Assembly (NCBI GenBank): GCA_016342495.1
Contig: JAEIOG010000024.1
Span: 1 to 57,349, forward strand
Source: Phycisphaerae bacterium
GTDB taxonomy: Bacteria > Planctomycetota > Phycisphaerae > Sedimentisphaerales > SM23-30
Direction of reading: 5' to 3'
DNA length: 57,349 bases
The position numbers and the translations under genes were made by a program. Below, piece after piece: positions 33,649 through 41,428 of the stretch. The notes under the pieces are model-generated. The model was not told where the DNA came from. It saw only the letters and a list, made by a program, of their open reading frames with translations, and ran no database searches. Every line of letters begins with the position of its first letter. Position 1 is the first letter of the stretch.

Positions 33649-35148
33649 ATGATTAAATTAAGAATAGACAATAAAAGCATTGAAGTCGCCGAAAACACCA
33701 CAATCTTACAGGCCGCCAACAGCATAGGCATTGACATCCCCACGCTTTGCTATTTACAGGGCAAGAAACCCTGCACATCCTGCTTTGTTTGTGTAGTCAA
33801 GGTACAGGGAATTGATAATTTCGTACCCGCCTGTGCGACCGTAGCCAAAGATGGCATGGTTGTCGATACCCAAAGCGATGATGTCCTTAAGGCCCGCAAA
33901 GGAGCATTGGAATTATTACTCAGCGACCATCTCGGCGATTGCTATGAACCTTGTAAGATAGCTTGCCCGTTTGGCCTGGATATTTCAGCAATGCTCACCC
34001 ACATCGAAAACAAAAATGACGATAAAGCCATCAAGGTTATGAAAAACGCAATGCCCATGCCCGCCATAGTCAGTCTTTTATGCCCGCGACCCTGTGAAAG
34101 CATCTGTCGCCGCAAACAATTTGATACATCTATACCTATCGCGTCAATTAAAATCCAGTTGGCCCAAAATGATTTAGCTAAAGAAAAACCTTATACCCCA
34201 GCCCCAGCTCAAAATATCGGCAAAAATATCGCCATCATCGGCGCCGGCCCTGCAGGATTAACCGCCGCATACTTAATGACAATAGCCGGCTGCAATTGTA
34301 CTGTTTTCGATAAAAACAATAAACCCGGCGGCACGCTAAATGATACCAAAATCGACAAGGAATTATTAACCGCCGAAACCATGGAAATTCTTGAAGCTTG
34401 CCACGAAGTTCATCTTTCCCAGGAATTAGGGGTGGATTTCACCCTTGAACAGCTATCCAAAGATTATAATGCGGTTATACTTGCAACTGGTGAAAATAAA
34501 ATAGAACAGGCAAATTTGCAATATAGCAAAACAGGAATAGCGATTGATACCCAAACGCATAAAACCAGCATTGATAAAGTTTACTCTATCGGCTCAGCGG
34601 TTAAACCAGCAAAATCAGCAGTCCTTGCCATGGGTAAAGTCAAAAAATCATGCAGCGATATTATCAGCCATCTAAAAGGTGACAAAATTGATAATCCAAA
34701 GCTGTTTAATTGTCGCATCGGTAAATTAAATGAACAGCATATAGAGGCAATCAAAGCGATCATGCCTGCCCGGCCAAATAATGAAAAAGACAATATCCTT
34801 GAATCCGCTAAGCTTTGCCTCCATTGCGATTGCCTGAAAAAAGAGCAATGTGGCCTGAAAAAATATTCCCAGCAATATGACGCCAACTTCCAAAGCTTCC
34901 AATGCGATAAACCTGCATTAGAAAAAATCGAATGCGAAATTGATGGCCGCCACGTAATTTACGAAAGTGGTAAATGTATCAAATGCGGAAAATGCATTAC
35001 CATCAACCCCAATCTAACCTTTATCAATCGTGGCTACAATTCAACCCTGTCACCCGCCATCGGTATGGATTGGCCCGAAGCGCTAAGTGTAAAAACCGAT
35101 GAAATAATAAACAACTGCCCCACCGCCGCGTTATCATTTCAGGATTAA
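33649..35148 (+). CDS. NuoG/GltD-like iron-sulfur flavoprotein lacking the NAD(P)H domain
   Basis: A 499-aa protein. The N-terminus is a 2Fe-2S ferredoxin with canonical C34-x10-C45-x2-C48-x13-C62 spacing, as in NuoG and HydA. Next are the GltD-type cysteine groups C98/C102/C106 and C145/C149/C153 for two 4Fe-4S clusters. A FAD Rossmann motif GAGPAGL (198-204) follows. The chain then passes from VILATGE (277-282) to VYSIGSAVKPAKSAVLAMGK (311-330) in about 30 residues. In GltD and NfnB these points are separated by a domain of about 150 residues with a second GxGxxG that binds NAD(P)H; it is absent here. The C-terminus has further cysteines (CLHCDC, CIKCGKC). It probably docks on the NuoE-NuoF fusion and passes electrons through FAD and clusters. 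Confidence 0.88.
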   Translation: MIKLRIDNKSIEVAENTTILQAANSIGIDIPTLCYLQGKKPCTSCFVCVVKVQGIDNFVPACATVAKDGMVVDTQSDDVLKARKGALELLLSDHLGDCYEPCKIACPFGLDISAMLTHIENKNDDKAIKVMKNAMPMPAIVSLLCPRPCESICRRKQFDTSIPIASIKIQLAQNDLAKEKPYTPAPAQNIGKNIAIIGAGPAGLTAAYLMTIAGCNCTVFDKNNKPGGTLNDTKIDKELLTAETMEILEACHEVHLSQELGVDFTLEQLSKDYNAVILATGENKIEQANLQYSKTGIAIDTQTHKTSIDKVYSIGSAVKPAKSAVLAMGKVKKSCSDIISHLKGDKIDNPKLFNCRIGKLNEQHIEAIKAIMPARPNNEKDNILESAKLCLHCDCLKKEQCGLKKYSQQYDANFQSFQCDKPALEKIECEIDGRHVIYESGKCIKCGKCITINPNLTFINRGYNSTLSPAIGMDWPEALSVKTDEIINNCPTAALSFQD

Positions 35149-35395
35149 ATGACAACTGAAACAAAAGGCAGGCCCAGAACTGTGTTTACCGTGAATATTA
35201 GGAACGACGTTTTTAAATATTCAAGGTACATGTTGCAAAAAATCAACACAACAACACCCATAGTTCATTTTAAACAACAATAGTTATAAACCCACCGCAT
35301 TTCTCAATTGATAAATTCCCACTTAAACCATAAAAATCTGCTTTTTTTGACCTCTAAATGCATATTTCCAAAATAATCTCGAATTATTATTATAC
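35149..35395. other. Intergenic region downstream of the flavoprotein gene
   Basis: With the promoter and leader to 35473 this is 325 bases without a gene. It is AT-rich. Apart from the sigma-54 promoter match at 35396-35411 I see no ORF, repeat or strong terminator. Confidence 0.4.
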
Positions 35396-35411
35396 TGGCA
35401 CAGCCTTTGCA
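35396..35411 (+). promoter_or_regulatory. Sigma-54 (RpoN) promoter match
   Basis: TGGCAC (35396-35401), AGCCT, TTGCA (35407-35411), an exact match to the TGGCAC-N5-TTGCA consensus with correct -24/-12 spacing. Transcription would start near 35423, about 50 bases before the ATG of the small coiled-coil gene. No enhancer-binding protein is encoded in the window. Confidence 0.65.
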
Positions 35412-35473
35412 AATACATATCTCCGTTAGCCTAAATAAAATTGAATTATTTATATATGCCAAGGAGCAATAAT

Positions 35474-35737
35474 ATGGACGAGTCAAACTTCAAAGAAAAA
35501 CTGGACAAACTAACTGACGAAATCAACACCCTGCCAGCCGACCAGCGTAAAAAAATGGAAGGTCTCGTTGAAGAAACCAAAGAAAGACACACCCAGATCA
35601 AAAAGAGCATCGGTGCCCTGCAGGATTCCCTGGATCGCTTACGCCTCAGCACCAAATATCTGCTGTTCGACCTGGAAGCCACCCGCAGAGAAAACACCTA
35701 CCTGCGCAAAATGCTCGATCAGGGTGAAGACAAATAA
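35474..35737 (+). CDS. Small coiled-coil protein
   Basis: An 87-aa, highly charged, all-helical protein with two predicted coiled-coil stretches (LDKLTDEINTLPADQRKKME and a region around SIGALQDSLDRLRLSTKYLL), and no membrane segment or cysteine. AAGGAG precedes the ATG at 35474 by 8 bases; upstream in-frame TTG codons are ignored. I do not recognise a named family. It has its own sigma-54-type promoter and a strong terminator, so it is an independent unit. Coding composition is well balanced, and the ribosome-binding site makes it a confident gene. The function is unknown. Confidence 0.8.
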   Translation: MDESNFKEKLDKLTDEINTLPADQRKKMEGLVEETKERHTQIKKSIGALQDSLDRLRLSTKYLLFDLEATRRENTYLRKMLDQGEDK

Positions 35738-35760
35738 TATAACTCCATAAGTGAACTATT

Positions 35761-35800
35761 AATACGCATAACAAAAGAGGGGATGTTATGCGTATTTTTT
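35761..35800 (+). terminator. Rho-independent terminator of the coiled-coil gene
   Basis: 12-bp perfect stem AATACGCATAAC (35761-35772) and GTTATGCGTATT (35785-35796), loop of 12, then TTTT. It is followed by a small TATGCGCATA palindrome. Confidence 0.9.
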
Positions 35801-35837
35801 ATGCGCATAATCAAAGATATTGAGCTAAATCGATAGA

Positions 35838-35865
35838 TTGATTTCTGAAATTGTCTTGGTATAAT
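35838..35865 (+). promoter_or_regulatory. Promoter of metXW with leaderless geometry
   Basis: TTGATT (35838-35843), 16 bases, TATAAT (35860-35865). The ATG lies 6 bases after the -10 box, so the expected transcript start is the A of the start codon. No Shine-Dalgarno sequence is present. Confidence 0.6.
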
Positions 35866-35871
35866 GTACCG

Positions 35872-37737
35872 ATGGAAAATAAAACCGTACAATCAAACAA
35901 TTCTCCAGCTCAACCCGGCGAAGAACTTTTGGATAACAATGCCCAATCCGTTGGCATAGTCGAAAAAAAATCTATCAGGCTTTTTGACCACGAAAACAAG
36001 CTTAAACTTGAAAATGGCACTTTTCTGGGCCCTATCGATGTCGCTTATGAAACTTATGGCCAACTTAACGCCAATTGCGACAATGCGATTTTAATAACCC
36101 ATGCCTTAACTGGCGATGCTCATATTGCTGGACGCCATAAAAAAACCGACCGTAAGCCCGGCTGGTGGGAAAACATGGTTGGCCCCGGCAAAGCCTTTGA
36201 TACCGACAAATATTTCATTATTTGCTCAAATTCTCTCGGTGGCTGCATGGGCACAACCGGTCCGGGCTCTATCGACCCGGAAACATCTAAGCCCTATGGC
36301 TTGAATTTCCCCATCATAACCATTGGCGACATGGTCGATGTCCTGGCTAAGTTGCTCGAATATTTAGGAATTGATAAACTCTTAGCTATCGCCGGTGGTA
36401 GCATGGGCGGCATGGAAGTCCTCGATTTTGCAATTCGTTACCCAGACAAAACCTCCGCGGCCCTGACAATTGCTTCCACGGGCAGACTAAGTGCCCAAAG
36501 TATCGCATTTGATGCCGTGGGCCGCAATGCCATCCTGCGCGATAAAAATTTCCAGAATGGCAATTATTACAATAGCGGGTCCCAACCCGATGGCGGCCTA
36601 TCTGTCGCTCGCATGATTGGCCACATAACCTATCTATCCGAAGAAGCCATGCACGCCAAGTTTGGCCGCCGCCTGCAAAATGCCCAGGATTATCAATACG
36701 CCTTTGAAAAGGAATTCTCCGTCGAAAGCTACCTTGACTATCAGGGCAGCATATTTGTAGACCGCTTTGATGCCAACACTTACCTGTACCTGACCAAAGC
36801 CATGGATTATTTTGACCTTGGCCGCCGCTATGGATCACTTGCCGAGGCTATGTCTAAGACAAAATGCAGGTTCCTGGTCATCAGCTTTGATTCCGATTGG
36901 CTCTTTACTCCCGGTCAATCTCAGGATATTACCAATGCCCTGATCCAGGCCGAAAAAAATGTCACTTACGCTAACATTACCTGCCCCTTTGGCCATGATT
37001 CCTTCCTGCTGGAAACTGATTGCCAGGGTCGACTTATCACCGGATTTCTAAACCAGACTCAAAAACAAATTATTGCCCCTGAAAAAAATCAAAACAATAC
37101 CAGCTCTTCCCATCAACATCGTTTTGGAGACAGCATATTCAAAGGCAAACGCCTTGACCACCATATGATTAGCGACCTCATCAAACCCGACAGCAAAGTT
37201 CTGGACTTAGGTTGCGGCGATGGCAAACTGCTCAAACTCCTGAAAAAAACCAAAAACACTCAGGGCGTTGGCTTCACTCTCAGTCAGGAAGACCTCTGCC
37301 TTTGCGCTGCCGATGGCCTTGATGTTCTCCAATATGATTTACATGACAATCTTCATATCTTTGCCGACAATAGCTTTGATTATGTTGTCCTGAGCCATAC
37401 CCTTCAGGTTATCAATCATATCCCCGAAACCCTCAACGAACTATTGCGCATTGGCCAAAAAGTCATTGTCTCCTTCCCAAATTTCGCTTACTGGCAAAGT
37501 CGCCTGCAATTACTCTTCAAGGGCAAAGCTCCCGTTTGGGGCGCATTGCCAGATTCATGGTTCGATAAAACCGCCGTCAATTATCTTTCGATCAGCGACT
37601 TTGAAACTTTTATCGAAAACCAACTGCACGCAAAACTCATTAAACGAATACCATTTAGCTCCAGACTGGGAAGACCTATAAACATCCTGCCCAACCTTCT
37701 GGCCAACGAAGCTATTTTTGTAATAACCAAAAAATAA
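35872..37737 (+). CDS. metXW: Homoserine O-acetyltransferase fused to MetW methyltransferase-like protein
   Basis: A 621-aa fusion. Residues about 35-400 are MetX, an alpha/beta hydrolase that acylates homoserine for methionine synthesis: THALTGDAHIAG, NSLGGCMGTTGP, nucleophile S177 in AGGSMGGME, with D342 (SFDSDWLF) and H375 (PFGHDSFLL) completing the triad. About 415-621 is MetW, a class I methyltransferase-like fold (VLDLGCGDG at 443-451, YDLHDNLHIFADNSFDYVVL, FPNFAYWQSRLQLL, KGKAPVW). In most bacteria metX and metW are adjacent separate genes and MetW is thought to support MetX; here they are one polypeptide. The start is the ATG at 35872. It is probably translated from a leaderless mRNA. 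Confidence 0.93.
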   Translation: MENKTVQSNNSPAQPGEELLDNNAQSVGIVEKKSIRLFDHENKLKLENGTFLGPIDVAYETYGQLNANCDNAILITHALTGDAHIAGRHKKTDRKPGWWENMVGPGKAFDTDKYFIICSNSLGGCMGTTGPGSIDPETSKPYGLNFPIITIGDMVDVLAKLLEYLGIDKLLAIAGGSMGGMEVLDFAIRYPDKTSAALTIASTGRLSAQSIAFDAVGRNAILRDKNFQNGNYYNSGSQPDGGLSVARMIGHITYLSEEAMHAKFGRRLQNAQDYQYAFEKEFSVESYLDYQGSIFVDRFDANTYLYLTKAMDYFDLGRRYGSLAEAMSKTKCRFLVISFDSDWLFTPGQSQDITNALIQAEKNVTYANITCPFGHDSFLLETDCQGRLITGFLNQTQKQIIAPEKNQNNTSSSHQHRFGDSIFKGKRLDHHMISDLIKPDSKVLDLGCGDGKLLKLLKKTKNTQGVGFTLSQEDLCLCAADGLDVLQYDLHDNLHIFADNSFDYVVLSHTLQVINHIPETLNELLRIGQKVIVSFPNFAYWQSRLQLLFKGKAPVWGALPDSWFDKTAVNYLSISDFETFIENQLHAKLIKRIPFSSRLGRPINILPNLLANEAIFVITKK

Positions 37738-37791
37738 TCAGAGTGCAGTTAATACTTGTATTTGCATTCAAATTTTAAAAATGGAAAATTT

Positions 37792-40116
37792 ATGAAAAAA
37801 AATCTCAAACTATCGATTATCGCATTATTTATTTTCGCGTGCACATACCCCTTATCCGCCAGTGAACCAGTCGACTATATCGATACAATCATAGGTGCAT
37901 CGACATCCGGCAAGGTTGCTCGTTCTGGCCATGGCTTGGGCAAAACCTTCCCTGGAACTGCAACTCCGTTTGGTCTTGTCCAGCTTAGCCCCGACACTAT
38001 CACCGGTGGCGATAATGGCCCGGGTTATTCCTACCATCATAATACCATTGAAGGCTTCAGTTTCACCCATATGAGTGGTATTGGCTGGTATGGCGACCTT
38101 GGCAATTTCCTTGTAATGCCAACCACTGGCCCATTAAAAACAGCTTGTGGCCGCACTGACAATCCCGACGAAGGCTATCGCTCAAGATTTTCTCATGAAA
38201 ATGAAATCACCAAAGCTGGCTACTATGCAGTAACTCTGGATGACTATGGCATCAGAGCAGAACTTACCGCTGCCGCTCATGCAGGTATCCTGCGTTTTAC
38301 CTATCCAAAATCGCAGACTTCAAGAATCCAGATAGACCTGGCCCGACGAGTTGGCGGAACATCGACTCAGCAGTATATCAAAGTTATCGACGACCATACC
38401 ATTCAGGGCTGGATGAAATGCCCACCCGAAGGCGGTGGCTGGGGCAATGGAGCAGGCAAAGCCGACTACACAGTATATTTTTATTGCGAATTTAATATCC
38501 CGCTGAAAAACTTTGGAATATACTCCGCTGATATCCCTGACGACTGGCCCAGAAAACGTCAGGACATAACAAGCCAAAAATATCGCGACCTTGTAGCCAA
38601 AGCTGAAATATTACCCACCTGTCGAGAGCAGCAAGGTGAACATCTTGGTTTTTTTGTCGAATTCCCAACAACTGCAGACCAACAAATACTGGTTAAATCG
38701 GGCATATCTTTTGTCAGTATGGACGGAGCCAGAAAAAACCTTAAGCATGACATTCCCACCTGGGATTTCGATGAAACACATACCCAGGCCCGACAGCTTT
38801 GGGCCAATGCCATCGACAGGGTTAAAATCGAAGGTGCCAGTGAAGACCAGAAAAAAATATTTTATACAGCTCTTTACCATACAATGATAGACCCGAGAAG
38901 CGTTTCTGATGTTGATGGCTATTATATCGGAGCTGACAACAAAAAACACCTATCCCAAAGCTTTACCTACCGATCAATCTTTAGTGGCTGGGATGTCTTT
39001 CGCAGTCAATTCCCGCTGCAAACCATCATCAACCCTGAACTGGTTAATGACCAGGTAAATTCTCTTATCCAGTTGGCCGAATTAAGTGAAAAAAATTACT
39101 ACCCACGTTGGGAAATGATGAATGCCTATTCCGGATGTATGTTAGGCAACCCTGCCGTATCGGTAATTGTCGATGCATATACCAAAGGTATTCGTAATTA
39201 CGATATTAACAAAGCATATAACTATAGCGTCAATTCTGTCGAAAAATTCTCCAATGATCCCAAAGGCTATACACCCGGCAGTCTCTCAAAAACTCTTGAG
39301 TATGCCTATACTGATTGGTGTACCGGACATTTTGCCCAATTGCTCGGCAAAAAAGATGATGCAAAAAAGTATTATGAAAAATCATTGTCTTATAAAAAAA
39401 GCTATGACCCTTCCGTAAAATGGTTCAGAACAAGAAATGCAGATGGCAGTTGGCTGCCATGGAAAGGCAAAACCGTTCATGGCCAGGGATGCACTGAATC
39501 CAATCCATTTCAACAAGGATGGTTTGTCCCTCATGATGTCAGGGGAATGATGGATTTGTTGGGCAAGGATTATTTCATGCAGGAATTAACATCCTTTTTT
39601 GATAAGGCTCCCGAAGATTTCCTCTGGAATAATTATTATAACCATCCTAATGAACCGGTGCATCATGTCCCTTTCATGTTCAACTATACAGATTCGCCAT
39701 GGCTTACTCAGAAATGGACTCGAAAAATTTGTAATAATGCCTATGGAACCGATGTCCAGGGCCTTTGCGGCAATGAAGATGTTGGCCAGATGTCCGCATG
39801 GTATGTCTTAGCCGCCAGCGGCTTGCATCCAGTCAATCCAGGCGATGGCCAATATATGATCACCAGCCCCTTATTTAGCAAAATATCTTTCAGATTAGAT
39901 AAACGTTATGCTAAAGGAAAATCTTTTACAATTATTGCCAGAGATAATTCTGATTCTAATATTTATATCCAATCAATTAAACTCAACGACAAAAAAATTG
40001 ATCGACTATGGATTACCCATGATGAAATAACCGCAGGCGGCATCTTAGAATTCCAAATGGGCCCCCAACCAAATAAAACTCTTGGTACCGACCCGACAAG
40101 CTTACCAACTTACTAA
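37792..40116 (+). CDS. Secreted GH92 alpha-mannosidase
   Basis: A 774-aa exported glycoside hydrolase of family 92, calcium-dependent exo-alpha-mannosidases that trim N-glycans and other mannans. A signal peptide occupies residues 1-23 (IALFIFACTYPLSA). Typical GH92 motifs are GKTFPGTATPFGLVQLSPDT, GFSFTHMSGIGW, IFSGWDVFRSQFPL, LGNPAVSVI and GNEDVGQMSAWYVLAASGLHP near the C-terminal half. The start was placed at the ATG at 37792 because the upstream codons (from 37756) precede the signal peptide without homology. With the M60 peptidase it points to use of host or algal glycoproteins. It lies 54 bases after metXW and may be read from that transcript. Confidence 0.93.
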   Translation: MKKNLKLSIIALFIFACTYPLSASEPVDYIDTIIGASTSGKVARSGHGLGKTFPGTATPFGLVQLSPDTITGGDNGPGYSYHHNTIEGFSFTHMSGIGWYGDLGNFLVMPTTGPLKTACGRTDNPDEGYRSRFSHENEITKAGYYAVTLDDYGIRAELTAAAHAGILRFTYPKSQTSRIQIDLARRVGGTSTQQYIKVIDDHTIQGWMKCPPEGGGWGNGAGKADYTVYFYCEFNIPLKNFGIYSADIPDDWPRKRQDITSQKYRDLVAKAEILPTCREQQGEHLGFFVEFPTTADQQILVKSGISFVSMDGARKNLKHDIPTWDFDETHTQARQLWANAIDRVKIEGASEDQKKIFYTALYHTMIDPRSVSDVDGYYIGADNKKHLSQSFTYRSIFSGWDVFRSQFPLQTIINPELVNDQVNSLIQLAELSEKNYYPRWEMMNAYSGCMLGNPAVSVIVDAYTKGIRNYDINKAYNYSVNSVEKFSNDPKGYTPGSLSKTLEYAYTDWCTGHFAQLLGKKDDAKKYYEKSLSYKKSYDPSVKWFRTRNADGSWLPWKGKTVHGQGCTESNPFQQGWFVPHDVRGMMDLLGKDYFMQELTSFFDKAPEDFLWNNYYNHPNEPVHHVPFMFNYTDSPWLTQKWTRKICNNAYGTDVQGLCGNEDVGQMSAWYVLAASGLHPVNPGDGQYMITSPLFSKISFRLDKRYAKGKSFTIIARDNSDSNIYIQSIKLNDKKIDRLWITHDEITAGGILEFQMGPQPNKTLGTDPTSLPTY

Positions 40117-40141
40117 AGCTGTAACATTTTAGCCATATGTA

Positions 40142-40162
40142 GGATAAGCTTCCAGCTTGTCC
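40142..40162. repeat. Palindromic intergenic repeat
   Basis: GGATAAGCT, loop TCC, AGCTTGTCC: a 9-bp stem with one G-T pair, set in the convergent gap after the GH92 gene. Confidence 0.55.
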
Positions 40163-40273
40163 CCGTAGTGCGTCGGCCAGATAGAAAACCTTATTTCTTG
40201 TCAATAATCGTCGGTTGCTCCAGTAGCTAAAATTTACCTAAAGCAATTAAATGCCTTAAAAATCAAACTGTAG

Positions 40274-40293
40274 AGACAAGGCATGCCTTGTCT
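40274..40293. repeat. Perfect 20-bp palindrome
   Basis: AGACAAGGCA joined to TGCCTTGTCT, a perfect palindrome preceded by GTAG. Palindromes of this 'GTAGAGACAAGGCATGCCTT' wording are dispersed in other bacterial genomes. Confidence 0.6.
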
Positions 40294-40372
40294 TACTCCC
40301 GCAATGCCATGTAGTCTTGAACAGACATAGCCACTATCGCAATTATGTTGAAGGTAGTGCTTTACCCAAATT

Positions 40373-41339
40373 TCAATCCACCTTCCGCCTTGCCACAATT
40401 GATAATTCATAACCCATTCCCAGCTTACAAATTATTTTTCTTGGCAGCCAGGTCAACCATGCCAGCCAACTTGCTATTGTAGCCGGTAATTCCTGCGACA
40501 AATAACTTCTGAGTGAAGATTTGTTTTTCGCCGTTTCATTATTCCCACTTTCAATAGCAACAATTTTCTGTGGCTGACAATACCTCTTAATTTGCCGCAC
40601 ACTCAAAATCGTAAAAATTGTTGAAAAGAAGATTTCCCAATAATTCTCAAAAGTGCTACGGTACTTAACTTCAAAACCTTGTTTTTGAAGCAATAAACTA
40701 AGTGGCCTGGCCGATGGCAGAGTCAAATGATCCCGAATATTAGCATTTGACCACAAATAACCCCACATTTTACGGTGAATACTATTATAATTTGGAGTTT
40801 CAATATATATAATACCATCAGGTTTCAAACGCTGTTTGATTTGTTCGATAAATGTAACTAGGGTCGCTGATATGTTCCAAAACATGGAATAATACAACCG
40901 CATCATAGTCCCCATGTTCCTGGGGCAAACTGTCAAGATAACCTTCATGGCAGTATATCCCATACTGCTCGCGTAGAAACTCTACAAAAGGTTTTGCGGT
41001 TTCTACTGCCTCTATCTCATAACCTTTTTCCAAGGCACATTCAATGAATTCACCTGTGGCAGGCCCAATTTCCAGTATTTTTGCAGTCCCCAAAAGGTAC
41101 TTCGCGACAACTTTTCGACGCTTTTTCGCTAAAAATACCCCTCTTTTGCGATTTTTTAACCGATAATTCGTCAGCTTTTCATCGTAAAGTTCGGCATTTA
41201 ATTCCCCAACATCCTGTTCCTGCAATTGAGATTTAAACACAAGCTGACAATTATTACACTTACGTAGATTATAGTGATCCGTCCCATAAAGAAACTGGCT
41301 ATCAGCTGATCGGCAAAAAAAACATTTGTCAAACTCCAT
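40373..41339 (-). pseudogene. Class I SAM methyltransferase, frameshifted
   Basis: From the ATG at 41339 (GGAGA 5 bases upstream) the first frame gives a zinc-ribbon-like start (CFFCRSADS, CNNCQLVF), the SAM motif KILEIGPATGEF and DYDAVVLFHVLEHISDP, then leaves the homologous frame near 40864. The rest (TLVTFIEQIKQRLKPDGIIY, IETPNYNSIHRKMWG, DHLTLPSARPLSLLLQKQGF) continues in another frame to 40373. Deleting one C of the CCC run at about 40865 restores a single protein of about 320 aa. It is either a true inactivating frameshift or a sequencing error. The intact family methylates sugars or small molecules. It lies 89 bases downstream of the B12-binding radical SAM gene, same strand. Confidence 0.75.
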
Positions 41340-41428
41340 GCTATCTCCATTAATAAGAATAAATAATCTCATTTATGGTATCGCCAAGATGACTTATAAA
41401 GCTTGAATTGCTCCTCCTATAATTATGG

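Noticed and set aside
31294-35148. [FeFe]-hydrogenase operon
   Set aside because: The NuoEF-like fusion suggests one, but no H-cluster motifs or HydA subunit are present in the window.
35738-35871. SAM or SAH riboswitch before metXW
   Set aside because: The gap contains only the terminator of the previous gene and a promoter ending at the start codon; there is no room for a leader RNA.
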